Shown in pieces: positions 26,514-35,068 of a stretch of 64,000 bases of DNA. Positions within the stretch are counted from its first letter, which is position 1; each line of letters opens with the position of its first letter. Source of the DNA: Helicobacter pullorum NCTC 12824 (GTDB lineage: Bacteria > Campylobacterota > Campylobacteria > Campylobacterales > Helicobacteraceae). Position numbers and translations under genes: made by a program. The notes below the pieces were generated by a model. That model saw nothing but the letters and a program-made list of their open reading frames with translations, had not been told where the DNA came from and did no database searches. The stretch covers positions 1 through 64,000 of the forward strand of contig NZ_JAERIT010000004.1 of the NCBI RefSeq assembly GCF_017979475.1, in the 5' to 3' direction.

Positions 26514-26544
26514 TATTTTACCTTAGAGTTTCATAAAGTAGTCT

Positions 26545-27279
26545 TTAAAATGGCCAAATTGATTCAATAAGTTTTGTTCCCCAACCTTTTTCTGTATTCT
26601 TTTTGAGCTCCCCTTGTGTATCATACATGATTTTCGCATCTGCAATGTATTGAGATTCTATAGTATTGTTTCTTGCAATATCTGTTGGACGCACAACTCC
26701 GCTTAGATGAATAATTTGCTTTTCGCCATTGATAAGCACTTCGCGACTACCTTCAATGAAATAATTGCCATTTTGTAAAACTTTGATGATTCTAGCTGCA
26801 ATAGTAGTCGTGAAAGTTTCTTGGCGGTTTTGTGTTCCTGTGCCTGTGTAAGTGGAAGTATTATTACCTAAATTAATTCCAAAACCTGTGGCATTATTGA
26901 TACCATTTACGATGCTATTTATGCTAGAGCTGGAGCCTGCGTAAGTTAGGCTTGGTCCTCCAAAAGTTCCGCTAGAATTTTCATTAAGATTTTTGTTGGC
27001 ACTAGAGCTTGCTTGAGCTGTTTGGTTGATAATTACTGTAACAAGATCATTGAGTTGCATAGCACGTCTATCAGAAAAGAGCAGGTTATCACCTCTACCA
27101 AAGATACTGCCGGGATTCCCAAAGTTATCTTCTTCTTCTTTTGGGGGTAATTCTTCTACATAAGCTGGTGGTTTAAAAGAGATTTGTGGGTCAGTATTTG
27201 CACAACCATTGAATAAAAATCCACCACTAATAAAGCTTCCTAATATTGCTATTTTTGCAAAAACTCTAAGTTTTTTCAT
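26545..27279 (-). CDS. flgH: Flagellar L-ring lipoprotein FlgH
   Basis: Forms the outer-membrane L-ring of the flagellar basal body. ATG 27279 (MKKLRVFAKIAILGSFISGG) has AAAGG 8 nt upstream, giving 244 residues. A lipoprotein signal peptide ends in FLFNGCANTD, with the Cys as lipid attachment site. Family motifs: SIFGRGDNLLFSDRRAMQLNDLVTVII (two parts), GNYFIEGSREVLINGEKQ, LSGVVRPTDI and the end WGTKLIESIWPF. A sigma-54 promoter lies upstream; FlgI and other rod/ring genes are not adjacent. Confidence 0.95.
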   Translation of the reverse strand: MKKLRVFAKIAILGSFISGGFLFNGCANTDPQISFKPPAYVEELPPKEEEDNFGNPGSIFGRGDNLLFSDRRAMQLNDLVTVIINQTAQASSSANKNLNENSSGTFGGPSLTYAGSSSSINSIVNGINNATGFGINLGNNTSTYTGTGTQNRQETFTTTIAARIIKVLQNGNYFIEGSREVLINGEKQIIHLSGVVRPTDIARNNTIESQYIADAKIMYDTQGELKKNTEKGWGTKLIESIWPF

Positions 27280-27314
27280 CTGCATATCCTTTGCACTGAT
27301 TTTGATTGTGATGA

Positions 27315-27330
27315 AGCAAACTTCATTCCA
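27315..27330 (-). promoter_or_regulatory. Sigma-54 (RpoN) promoter of flgH
   Basis: Minus strand TGGAATGAAGTTTGCT matches TGGCAC-N5-TTGCW, with GG and GC ten bases apart as required. Transcription would start near 27304, 25 bp before the flgH ATG, with AAAGG in between. Rod, ring and hook genes are RpoN-dependent in Campylobacter and Helicobacter, so the site makes biological sense. Confidence 0.7.
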
Positions 27331-27382
27331 TATTTTTAATCAAACTCTATGAAGTTAAAGGAAGGCTTATAAAAAATTTTTG

Positions 27383-27388
27383 TAGAAT
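27383..27388 (+). promoter_or_regulatory. Putative -10 box of the phosphate permease gene
   Basis: TGTAGAATAC contains TAGAAT, 40 bp before the GTG at 27423; AAGGGA at 27411-27416 is the ribosome binding site. Confidence 0.4.
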
Positions 27389-27422
27389 ACTTTATTTTAG
27401 AAATTAAAATAAGGGATTGCTG

Positions 27423-29006
27423 GTGAATATTAAGGATTTTTTACGATATGAGAATGCGTTGCGTCTTAATTATGGGGATGTGCAAAAAGTAGGTGTAATT
27501 ACTTTATTTGTGTTGTTGATTATTGCGATGGTTGTGTGGAATAATGATGGGATTGAAAACTCATTATTGCTCGGATTTGCAGCCATTGTTGGTGGATATA
27601 TGGCACTAAATATCGGGGCAAATGATGTGGCAAACAATGTTGGTCCTGCTGTTGGCTCTAAGGCGCTTAGTATGTTTGGAGCAATTAGTATTGCAGCAGT
27701 CTGTGAGATTTCTGGAGCTTTGATTGCTGGAGGGGAAGTAGTAGATACAGTACGTTCTGGGATTATTTCAATGGAAGCTATTGGGGATTCTAAGGCTTTT
27801 ATTACTTTAATGTTGGCAGCATTATTATCTGGTGCTATTTGGTTACATTTTGCAACGGCTATTGGAGCACCTGTTTCAACAACTCATGCTATTGTGGGTG
27901 GAATCTTGGGAGCTGGGATAGCAGCAGGTGGCTTTGGGGTTGCAAATTGGAGGGAGCTTGGAAATATTGCTATGAGCTGGGTTATTTCCCCATTAGCTGG
28001 AGGCGTGATAGCCGCACTTTTGTTGTATTTTATTAAAAATGCTATTACTTATAAGCAAAATAAAAAACAAGCCGCTAGACGAGTGGTACCTTATTTGATT
28101 GCCTTTATGACTTGGGCTTTTAGCTTGTATCTTATTAATAAAGGACTTAAGAAGATTATTGTATTGGATAATATGATAGTTTTTGGGATTAGCCTGGTGA
28201 TTGCGGTGGTGGTGTTTTTGGCTGTTAAACCGATGATTGCTGAAGCTTTGGAAAATATGGAGAACAAAAAAGAAGAAATTAATAAGCTTTTTACAATCCC
28301 CCTTATTTTTTCAGCAGCACTTTTGAGTTTTGCACATGGGGCAAATGATGTGGCGAATGCTATTGGTCCATTAGCGGCAATTTATGATGCGCTTAAGAGT
28401 GGATTTAGCGGAGGGGCTGAAGCAGCTGTGCCTTTTTGGATTATGTTGCTAGGTGGGCTTGGAATCTCTATTGGTTTGGCATTGTTTGGACCAAAATTGA
28501 TTAAAACGGTGGGAAGTGAGATTACAGAGCTTGATCAGATTCGTGCATTTTGTATCGCAATGAGTGCGGCTTTGACTGTGCTTGTTGCTAGTGAGCTTGG
28601 AATGCCTGTTAGTTCTACGCATATTGCAGTGGGAGCGGTTTTTGGGGTAGGATTTTTGCGAGAGTATCTTAAAAAACGATACAAAGAAATGGAGTTAAAG
28701 ATTTTAGAAACTCATAAAGATAGAGATAGTGAGCAGATTAAAAAGTTTTTGGAATATTTTAGAAAAGCCTCTATTAAGAAAAAAGCTGCGATTCTAAAAA
28801 GCATTGATAGAAAAAAAGCAAAAAAACAAGAAGGGATTCCAGAGCTTAAGAAAAAAGGGCAAAAACAGCTTAAAAAAGTTTATCAAGAGGAGCTAGTAAA
28901 ACGCTCGGCTATTAATAAGATTGTGGCAGCATGGTTGATAACTGTGCCTTTCTCTGCGGCATTGGGGGCATTGAGTTTTTTTATTTTGAAATGGTTGGGA
29001 ATTTAA
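27423..29006 (+). CDS. Inorganic phosphate transporter, PiT family
   Basis: Inner-membrane phosphate/cation symporter, 527 residues from GTG 27423 (AAGGGA 6 nt upstream; a TTG at 27417 is too close to it). The two family signature repeats are GANDVANNVGPAVGSKAL (about 65-82) and HGANDVANAIGPLAAIYD (about 305-322), with STTHAIVGGILGAG and SSTHIAVGAVFGVG as the matching partners. A basic, Lys-rich cytoplasmic loop of about 95 residues precedes the last helix, an unusual insertion of unknown use. The phosphoesterase gene starts at the base after its stop. Confidence 0.92.
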   Translation: MNIKDFLRYENALRLNYGDVQKVGVITLFVLLIIAMVVWNNDGIENSLLLGFAAIVGGYMALNIGANDVANNVGPAVGSKALSMFGAISIAAVCEISGALIAGGEVVDTVRSGIISMEAIGDSKAFITLMLAALLSGAIWLHFATAIGAPVSTTHAIVGGILGAGIAAGGFGVANWRELGNIAMSWVISPLAGGVIAALLLYFIKNAITYKQNKKQAARRVVPYLIAFMTWAFSLYLINKGLKKIIVLDNMIVFGISLVIAVVVFLAVKPMIAEALENMENKKEEINKLFTIPLIFSAALLSFAHGANDVANAIGPLAAIYDALKSGFSGGAEAAVPFWIMLLGGLGISIGLALFGPKLIKTVGSEITELDQIRAFCIAMSAALTVLVASELGMPVSSTHIAVGAVFGVGFLREYLKKRYKEMELKILETHKDRDSEQIKKFLEYFRKASIKKKAAILKSIDRKKAKKQEGIPELKKKGQKQLKKVYQEELVKRSAINKIVAAWLITVPFSAALGALSFFILKWLGI

Positions 29007-29702
29007 GTGGATTATTCAAAACCTCTTTATATTATCGGTGATGTGCATGGGTGTTTGGATACCTTGTGTGCATTGATTGAAAAGTTGCCACAAAAATGGG
29101 ATTCACAGATTATTTTTACCGGGGATTTGATAGATAGGGGTAGTAAATCTTGTGAAGTGGTGGATTTGGTAAAGGAGCATAATTATGCTTGTGTTTTGGG
29201 GAATCATGAGGAGTTAATGCTTGAATATTACCATGCAATTCCTCCAAGAGGCTATAATAAAGTGTGGATTAACAATGGTGGTTATGAGGCAATGGAGAGC
29301 TACCAAAAAAATGGTGGATTTGAAAAGATACACGAGCATTTAGAATGGTTTTTGGGATTGCCTAGATTTTTGGAAATACCTATTTATGATGAAAAAGGAC
29401 AGAGGCTTTTTGTAACACATGGTTTTGGATTGCCTTATTACAAAGAGAAAGAAAAAAAGGCGGAGATGATTACTTGGAGTAGGCTAAAATCGCATAACTG
29501 GGAAAAGGAAACAAAGAAAAAATATGGGGTTTTTAATGTTTTTGGGCATGATGTGCGGCTGGTGCCTATGATTATGGATAATTTTGCAGCAATTGATACA
29601 GGTTGTGTGTATATCAATGATGATTCCAAAAGTGCGGTTTTGACTGCATTAGAATGGCCTAGCAAAAGAATCTATCAGCAAAGCTATTGTGAAAGTGAGT
29701 GA
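29007..29702 (+). CDS. Metallophosphoesterase (PrpA/ApaH-like serine/threonine phosphatase fold)
   Basis: 231 residues with calcineurin-like motifs in order: GDVHGC (about 12-17), GDLIDRGSKS, LGNHEEL (40s to 70s), and late THGFG and FGHDV. The layout resembles small PPP-type phosphatases such as lambda phosphatase, PrpA or ApaH; substrate unknown. The start is GTG directly after the phosphate permease stop (TAAGTG), so translation is coupled; linkage with phosphate uptake is suggestive only. Confidence 0.85.
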   Translation: MDYSKPLYIIGDVHGCLDTLCALIEKLPQKWDSQIIFTGDLIDRGSKSCEVVDLVKEHNYACVLGNHEELMLEYYHAIPPRGYNKVWINNGGYEAMESYQKNGGFEKIHEHLEWFLGLPRFLEIPIYDEKGQRLFVTHGFGLPYYKEKEKKAEMITWSRLKSHNWEKETKKKYGVFNVFGHDVRLVPMIMDNFAAIDTGCVYINDDSKSAVLTALEWPSKRIYQQSYCESE

Positions 29703-29761
29703 TTTAAAAATATCTGATGAGGTTATTTTGAGAGACTCTGTTTTTAGGGATTTAAGAGCAG

Positions 29762-29793
29762 TTCCAAAGAAATTTGATTGATTTTCTTTGGAA
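29762..29793. terminator. Perfect 11-bp hairpin between convergent genes
   Basis: TTCCAAAGAAA (29762-29772) pairs with TTTCTTTGGAA (29783-29793) around a 10-nt loop, between the phosphoesterase and the P-type ATPase. Neither side has a strong T-run, so terminator function in either direction is likely by position rather than by signature. Confidence 0.45.
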
Positions 29794-29822
29794 GTTGCTT
29801 GAGGGATTTTGTATTTAAAGCG

Positions 29823-32483
29823 TCATTTTATCTTATTTAAAATAAAACGCATTAGCTCTCCGATAATAATAACACTAAAGCCAACAAACAATATTTTTCC
29901 CCACATTTCAAGGCTTAGCGGTGTTGTTTGGAATGCTTCGCCCCCAAATTCTACAATTAAAACTTGCAAGGCAAAAGTGATAATAAAAACTCCAAGCATA
30001 AGATGATTGCTTGCAAAATTTTTGAAAATACTTTGGTTGTTTAACTCTCTTGCATTAAAGGCATTGAAAAGCTGAAAAACAACAAATAAAGTGAAAAGCA
30101 CAGAGGTTTTTTCTTCTTCTTTTGCACCCAAAAAGTTCGTAAAATATTGCAAAAGGCACATAAAGGCTATAAAAATACCATTGATAATGATAAGGCTTAG
30201 CATATTTTTGGTAATGATATTTGCATTTCTTTGGATAGGCTTTTGCTTTAAAAGATTTTTAGAAATCGGCTCTAAACCTAAAGTTAGGGCAGGTGGTCCA
30301 TCCATAATGAGATTCACCCATAAAAGTTGTAAGGCACTAAATGGAGCAGTAAATCCCATAATGACAGCACTTAAGACGATAATAACAGAAGAGAGATTGA
30401 CGGTGAGTTGGAATTGTATGAATCTTTGAAAATTTTGGTAGATTCCTCGCCCCCATTCAATGGCTTTGACAATGGTTGCAAAGCTATCATTTAATAGCAC
30501 AATATCGCTAGCTTCTTTGGAGACTTCTGTCCCGCTAATTCCCATAGCTATTCCAACATCTGCATTTTTGAGTGCTGGAGCATCATTGATGCCATCTCCT
30601 GTTAGAGCTACAACATTCCCTTGAGATTTTAGGGCATTGACAATTTGCATTTTGGTATGCGGAGTAGAGCGGGCAATGATTTTGACTTTTGGTAGTATTT
30701 TTAATAGCTCTTGTTGGCTTAAATTTTCTAGTTGGCTTGCTTCAAGTATGATTGAATGATCATCTAATAAATGGAGTTGATTGCCAATAGCTTTGGCAGT
30801 TGTTAGATTGTCGCCAGTTAAGATTTTAATATCAATGCCCGCATTTTTGCAATCTTGAATCGCCTCATAGACTTCTTCTCTTAATGGATCAGCAATAGCC
30901 ACAAAACCATCAAAAACCATTTGGCTCTCTAAGAAATCTCTATCTTGCAGGTTTGTATTGCTAGGCAATTCTTTGTGTGCAAATGCAATCACGCGATAAG
31001 CTAAACTTTGATAATAGAGAATTTGTTTGTGGATTTTTTGCACATCTTGGCAGGGCATCATAGAGCAAATATCAAGGATTTTTTCAGGAGATCCTTTGCT
31101 AAAGCAAATCATCTTATCTTGGATTTGTGCGATACTTGTCATATTTTTGGTTTGTGATGAAAAGGGGAAAGAATGGAGAATTTGGAAATTTTTTCTTATT
31201 TTGTGGTAGTCAAATCCTATTTTATCGCCCCATACTAGAAGCGCACATTCTGTTGGATTTCCAATGAAATTGTAAGAATTATCCTTTTTTGTAATATCTG
31301 CTGTGGAATTTAATGCGGCATTGTGGAGTAAAAAGAATGATGAATCTTTGATAGGGCTAGATTGCAGGGCTGTATAGGATTCTTTAACCTCAATGATCCT
31401 ATCTTGAATAAAAGAATATTCCACACTCATTTGATTTTGTGTGAGTGTCCCAGTTTTATCCGAACAGATAATATTAACACAACCAATGGTTTCACAAGCG
31501 ATAAGTTTTTTGACTAACGCATTTTGTTTGGACATTTTGATGATATTGAGTGCTAGAGAAATTGCTACAATAGTTGGCAAACCTTCTGGTACGGAAGCTA
31601 CAATTAATACAATGCTAGAAATAAAGGCTTGAGCAATGTTTTCAAAGCCTGCATTATCCCTAAAAATAAAAAAACACACTTGAATAATAAAAGCCAAAAA
31701 GGCAGCACTTGCTCCAAAAATAGTAATTTTACTGCTTAATTTTTGAAGTTTTTCTTGTAGTGGGGTTGTGGTTTTTATGGAGCTATCAAGGGCTTTGGCG
31801 ATTTTTCCAAACTCTGTATTGTTGCCAGTAGCGACACAAAGCGCCTTTGCATTGCCTTGTGTGATAAAACAGCCGCTATAAAGCATATTTTCATAAGTGT
31901 TGCTAGAATCTTGATGGGATAAAATAGCACTTTTGGTATTTGGCATACTTTCGCCAGTCAAGCTTGATTCATTGCACATTAGACTTTGAGAGTTTAGAAT
32001 CCTGCAATCACAGGGGATTTTATTGCCTGTTTCTAAAAATACAATATCGCCTGCAACGATATTTTCTTGCGTAATGAGTTGAATCTCTCCATTTCTTAAG
32101 ACCTTTATTTTATTGTCTTGTGTGATGGCATTGAGGGCTTCAAAAGCCTTTTGGCTACGATTTTCCATTATAAGAGTGATAGCCACAGAGAGAAAAATTG
32201 CAATAAATATACCAACGCATTCCAAAAAATTAGCTTTTTGGTGATAGAGGTATTCATAGGTATTGATACCCAAAGCCAAAAAGGCTGCAAAAATCAAAAG
32301 TAAAACCATAGGTTCTTTGAGTGCTTCAATGAGTTGTTTTAAAAAAGGTGGAGGAGGGGATTTTTCAAAAACATTCGCACCAAAGTTGGCTTGATTTTCT
32401 AAAACTTGTTGGGAGGTTAATCCTAGCTCTTGATTGCTATGATATTTTGAAATAAGTTCTTCTAAGGGTGTATTGTGAAACAA
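29823..32483 (-). CDS. Cation-transporting P-type ATPase, calcium-pump type (P2)
   Basis: 886-residue ATP-driven cation pump in the inner membrane. In order: cation-ATPase N domain, actuator loop SLTGES (174-179), M4 motif VASVPEGLPT (PEGL 299-302), phosphorylation site SDKTGTLTQN (Asp342), nucleotide-domain motifs ILTGDNLTTAKAIG and VALTGDGINDAPALKNADVGIA, then M5-M10 with NLIMDGPPALTLGLEP in M6. The N and D of that M6 motif match Ca2+ pumps of the PMCA/SERCA group; no heavy-metal CPC or N-terminal CXXC is present. Ca2+ is therefore likeliest, Mn2+ or others possible. Convergent with the phosphoesterase gene. Confidence 0.9.
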   Translation of the reverse strand: MFHNTPLEELISKYHSNQELGLTSQQVLENQANFGANVFEKSPPPPFLKQLIEALKEPMVLLLIFAAFLALGINTYEYLYHQKANFLECVGIFIAIFLSVAITLIMENRSQKAFEALNAITQDNKIKVLRNGEIQLITQENIVAGDIVFLETGNKIPCDCRILNSQSLMCNESSLTGESMPNTKSAILSHQDSSNTYENMLYSGCFITQGNAKALCVATGNNTEFGKIAKALDSSIKTTTPLQEKLQKLSSKITIFGASAAFLAFIIQVCFFIFRDNAGFENIAQAFISSIVLIVASVPEGLPTIVAISLALNIIKMSKQNALVKKLIACETIGCVNIICSDKTGTLTQNQMSVEYSFIQDRIIEVKESYTALQSSPIKDSSFFLLHNAALNSTADITKKDNSYNFIGNPTECALLVWGDKIGFDYHKIRKNFQILHSFPFSSQTKNMTSIAQIQDKMICFSKGSPEKILDICSMMPCQDVQKIHKQILYYQSLAYRVIAFAHKELPSNTNLQDRDFLESQMVFDGFVAIADPLREEVYEAIQDCKNAGIDIKILTGDNLTTAKAIGNQLHLLDDHSIILEASQLENLSQQELLKILPKVKIIARSTPHTKMQIVNALKSQGNVVALTGDGINDAPALKNADVGIAMGISGTEVSKEASDIVLLNDSFATIVKAIEWGRGIYQNFQRFIQFQLTVNLSSVIIVLSAVIMGFTAPFSALQLLWVNLIMDGPPALTLGLEPISKNLLKQKPIQRNANIITKNMLSLIIINGIFIAFMCLLQYFTNFLGAKEEEKTSVLFTLFVVFQLFNAFNARELNNQSIFKNFASNHLMLGVFIITFALQVLIVEFGGEAFQTTPLSLEMWGKILFVGFSVIIIGELMRFILNKIK

Positions 32484-32512
32484 TTTAGCTCCTTTGTGCT
32501 ATACATGAAGCT

Positions 32513-32584
32513 AAATTTAAGACAAAAAGAGATTCATATATAGCTATATTTAGTTATATATGAGTCTCATAATTTAAGACAAAA
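32513..32584. repeat. 14-bp direct repeats flanking a long hairpin
   Basis: AATTTAAGACAAAA is present at 32514-32527 and 32571-32584. Between them, 32531-32546 pairs with 32551-32566 (core TCATATATA/TATATATGA at 32534-32542 and 32555-32563, extended by GCTA/TAGT and the outer GA/TC, two wobbles) around a 4-nt loop. It lies upstream of the P-type ATPase on the minus strand. The remaining bases of the 238-bp gap hold no ORF I can support. Confidence 0.5.
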
Positions 32585-32697
32585 CCAGATGAAAATTCAT
32601 CAGTATGTTGGTTTGCCACAAGTTGCCTTGCTTACTACTCCCTCATAAAATCAAAATTATAATGAAAAGAAGTTGAAAATTATTTTAAAGTGGTAGA

Positions 32698-32718
32698 AAA
32701 CAGCCAAAAAGGCTGCTT
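32698..32718 (-). terminator. sodB terminator
   Basis: On the minus strand AAGCAGCC-TTTTT-GGCTGTTTTC: CAGCC/GGCTG stem (32701-32715), extendable by A-T and G-T pairs, followed by TTTTCT. It starts 4 bp after the sodB stop codon. Confidence 0.7.
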
Positions 32719-32721
32719 GTT

Positions 32722-33348
32722 CTATGAATGAAGGGAATTCATATAAAAATTAACAGAATTTAAACCTTCTTTTTTTGCCCATTCAAGAGATTTTGAAACA
32801 AAATCCCAATGGATATGATTAAAGAATTTTTCTAAATAGCTAGGTCTAGCATTTCTGTAATCTACATAATAAGCATGTTCCCAAACATCAACAACCAATA
32901 CAGGAATTAATCCTTGAGTAATCGGAGTTTGTGCGTTGCTTGTTTGAGTGATTTCTAGTTTTTTGGAGTTTGGATTATAAACAACCCAGCACCAACCAGA
33001 GCCAAAAAGTGTAGTAGCAGCTTGCAAATAAGATTCTTTGAATTTTTCAAAACTTCCAAAGCTATCATTGATGGCTTCTTGCAATTCAGTACTCAATGGA
33101 GTTTCTTTTGGTGCAATGCAATCCCAATAAAAATCGTGATTATAAACTTGAGCAGCGTTATTGAAGATTCCACCTTGAGATTTGGTCACAATTTCAAATA
33201 AAGATGAATTTTCAAATTCTGTGCCTTTAATGAGATTGTTTAGGTTATTAACATAAGTTTGATGATGTTTTCCATAATGGAATTCACAGGTTTCTTTGCT
33301 AATAAAGTCTTGGATTTCATTAAATGGTAATTCTCGTAGTTTAAACAT
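32722..33348 (-). CDS. sodB: Superoxide dismutase [Fe]
   Basis: Cytoplasmic Fe-superoxide dismutase. ATG 33348 (MFKLRELPFNEIQDFIS) has AAAAGGA 5 nt upstream and gives 208 residues; the longer frame to 33393 is unsupported. Metal ligands: His24 in FHYGKHHQTYV, His in VYNHDFYWDC, and Asp/His in VVDVWEHAYYVDYRN. GSGWCWVVYNP is characteristic. TATAAT at 33400-33405 gives its own promoter; the terminator follows directly. Confidence 0.96.
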   Translation of the reverse strand: MFKLRELPFNEIQDFISKETCEFHYGKHHQTYVNNLNNLIKGTEFENSSLFEIVTKSQGGIFNNAAQVYNHDFYWDCIAPKETPLSTELQEAINDSFGSFEKFKESYLQAATTLFGSGWCWVVYNPNSKKLEITQTSNAQTPITQGLIPVLVVDVWEHAYYVDYRNARPSYLEKFFNHIHWDFVSKSLEWAKKEGLNSVNFYMNSLHS

Positions 33349-33399
33349 ATTTTTCCTTTTTTGATATTTTGGACTTAAAAAGTCACGCGACAATTTTAC

Positions 33400-33405
33400 A
33401 TTATA
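33400..33405 (-). promoter_or_regulatory. Putative sodB -10 box
   Basis: TATAAT on the minus strand, 52 bp before the sodB ATG. A small hairpin, GACTT/AAGTC (33372-33384), would fall early in the leader. Confidence 0.5.
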
Positions 33406-33421
33406 AAAATAAAAAAATGGA

Positions 33422-33742
33422 TTAAACAGAAATATTTAAATGTTGGATTGTCCCATCTTCCCCTAGTTGTATTTCATCTTGTGAATCTTTTTGGGATTTT
33501 TTTTGATTTTGGTTTTGATTTCCTTCTTGGTCGCGTTTGCCATTGCCTTCTTTATCCTCATCTGTTTTGAGTGTTTCTTCTGTTGGTCGCACTTCTTGAA
33601 TCTCTTCTTGTCTATCTTGCATTTCTTGGAGATTAACCATAGTTTGAAAGTCGAGCTTAACTTGCGCATTGGCTTGTTGGACAGAGCTAACTTGCGAGTT
33701 TTGATTGATGTAATTAACATTGCTAATTGGAGAAACTGCCAT
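33422..33742 (-). CDS. Small, largely disordered protein of unknown function
   Basis: 106 residues: an N-terminal stretch MAVSPISNVNYINQNSQVSS that resembles a short conserved motif, a helical part with VNLQEMQDRQEEIQEV, and a highly charged low-complexity Gln/Asn/Lys/Glu region (about 60-92) before DEIQLGEDGTIQHLNISV. No signal peptide, membrane segment or catalytic motif. ATG 33742 is preceded by AAGGGG. It starts 9 bp after the NFACT gene and is probably cotranscribed with it. I do not recognise its family. Confidence 0.65.
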   Translation of the reverse strand: MAVSPISNVNYINQNSQVSSVQQANAQVKLDFQTMVNLQEMQDRQEEIQEVRPTEETLKTDEDKEGNGKRDQEGNQNQNQKKSQKDSQDEIQLGEDGTIQHLNISV

Positions 33743-33751
33743 TTTATCCCC

Positions 33752-35068
33752 TTAATTTTTTGCTATTTGTAGCGTTTGTTCCTTAGCATAAGTAACATTA
33801 GCGCCTTGCGTGATTTTTACAAATTTCCTTTTTGTATAATCCACTTCATAATTTCCATTAAAGCTTTTAAGAAAGCCTACAAGAATCTTAGCAGCTTTTT
33901 GTAAAATTATTTCTGGAATTTTATTTTTTCCACAATGAATGATTAAATGTGAGCTTGGAATATTGCGGATATGCATCCATATATCATCGGCTTTTGCTTC
34001 TTTGAGTAAAGCGATATTTTCTCTTTGGTTTTTCCCGATAGAAACTTTGAAGCCTTCAATAAAGAAGTTTTCAAAGCTTTTAGAGGTTTTGTTTTTGTTT
34101 TCTTTTTGGGAGTGTGAATCTAAAATTTGCAAATCGTTTAGATTTGTTACATTTTGAACCATTTTTAAGAGGCTGGTATAAAATGCAATTCTTTCTTGCA
34201 AGTTTTCTTCTTGGAGGTGAATATTTTGTGCTTTTTTGCTAAGTTTTTTGGAGTTTTCAAAAAAGATTTGTGCGGCGTGGCTTAGAGAAGTTGCTTTGCT
34301 AGGCAGAGTAATTGTGGTATTTTCTAGTGTAATTTCTTTGCCTTTGAAGTTTGGGTGAAGATAGAGATTTTGCAAAATGAGTTTGCCAAATAAGGATTCT
34401 TGTTTGGCGTTGGTTTCTAATACCTTTTTGTCTTCTAGTGATTCTAAGAAATGTTGTAATTGTTTGATTTTGTGGTTAATTTGTGTGCTTGATTTGATGA
34501 TTTTTTGTTGGAGCGTCTTTGTTTTGAGGTCTAAGAAGTTTGTTTTGAGAATCTCAAATAAATCCCCTTGTTCTTTCAAAAGAGGTTTTTTTGTTGGTTG
34601 GGGTAGGGGAAGTAGTGGTTTTCCGATTTTTACTTCGCGGAAAGATTGTTCTTGGGTAATATGCCTTAGTGCATCAAGAACAATAAAATTTGTGGTAAGC
34701 AAAATAAGATTGGTATAACAACCTGTAAATTCAGCTTGTAAGATAACTTGATTGGTTTTGTAACTATTTTGTGTTTCCAAAAAAAGCTGCAAGATTCGGT
34801 TATCGCCATCAATTTTTGAATCTTTGATTTGTGCGTTATAACAAAGCTTTTGCAAACTTTTATCAAAAGGTGCATTGTAAATTTTGGGAGAAATGAGCAA
34901 TTCATCAGTAATGTAAATAGTGCTTTTGGATTTGGTTAAATCAAAATAAAAAATCTCTGCATTGATGTCAAGCCTAAAGAGATTGTCCCCTATGCGTTTG
35001 ATAGAGCGAAGTTTCTTGGGTGTGGCATTTAAAAATGTGGAGAATTGTTTGAGTGTGCTAAGATTCAT
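33752..35068 (-). CDS. NFACT family protein (Rqc2/RqcH-related, fibronectin-binding-like)
   Basis: 438 residues from ATG 35068, which overlaps the recN stop as ATGA. The N-terminal part (NFACT-N, about 1-170) is followed by a coiled coil and the C-terminal NFACT-R domain with ADDIWMHIRNIPSSHLIIHC. NFACT proteins such as RqcH act on stalled 50S subunits; the older name is fibronectin-binding protein. Compared with full RqcH (about 570 residues) this is short and the N-domain is divergent, so C-terminal tailing activity is uncertain. H. pylori has the same neighbour order (HP1392 next to recN and nadK). Confidence 0.85.
   Translation of the reverse strand: MNLSTLKQFSTFLNATPKKLRSIKRIGDNLFRLDINAEIFYFDLTKSKSTIYITDELLISPKIYNAPFDKSLQKLCYNAQIKDSKIDGDNRILQLFLETQNSYKTNQVILQAEFTGCYTNLILLTTNFIVLDALRHITQEQSFREVKIGKPLLPLPQPTKKPLLKEQGDLFEILKTNFLDLKTKTLQQKIIKSSTQINHKIKQLQHFLESLEDKKVLETNAKQESLFGKLILQNLYLHPNFKGKEITLENTTITLPSKATSLSHAAQIFFENSKKLSKKAQNIHLQEENLQERIAFYTSLLKMVQNVTNLNDLQILDSHSQKENKNKTSKSFENFFIEGFKVSIGKNQRENIALLKEAKADDIWMHIRNIPSSHLIIHCGKNKIPEIILQKAAKILVGFLKSFNGNYEVDYTKRKFVKITQGANVTYAKEQTLQIAKN

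Noticed and set aside
28680-28920. Foreign insertion in the phosphate permease
   Set aside because: The Lys-rich loop is in frame and of similar composition; PiT proteins vary greatly in this loop.
29703-29822. Small RNA gene between convergent genes
   Set aside because: Only a hairpin is visible; no promoter motif placed to transcribe it.
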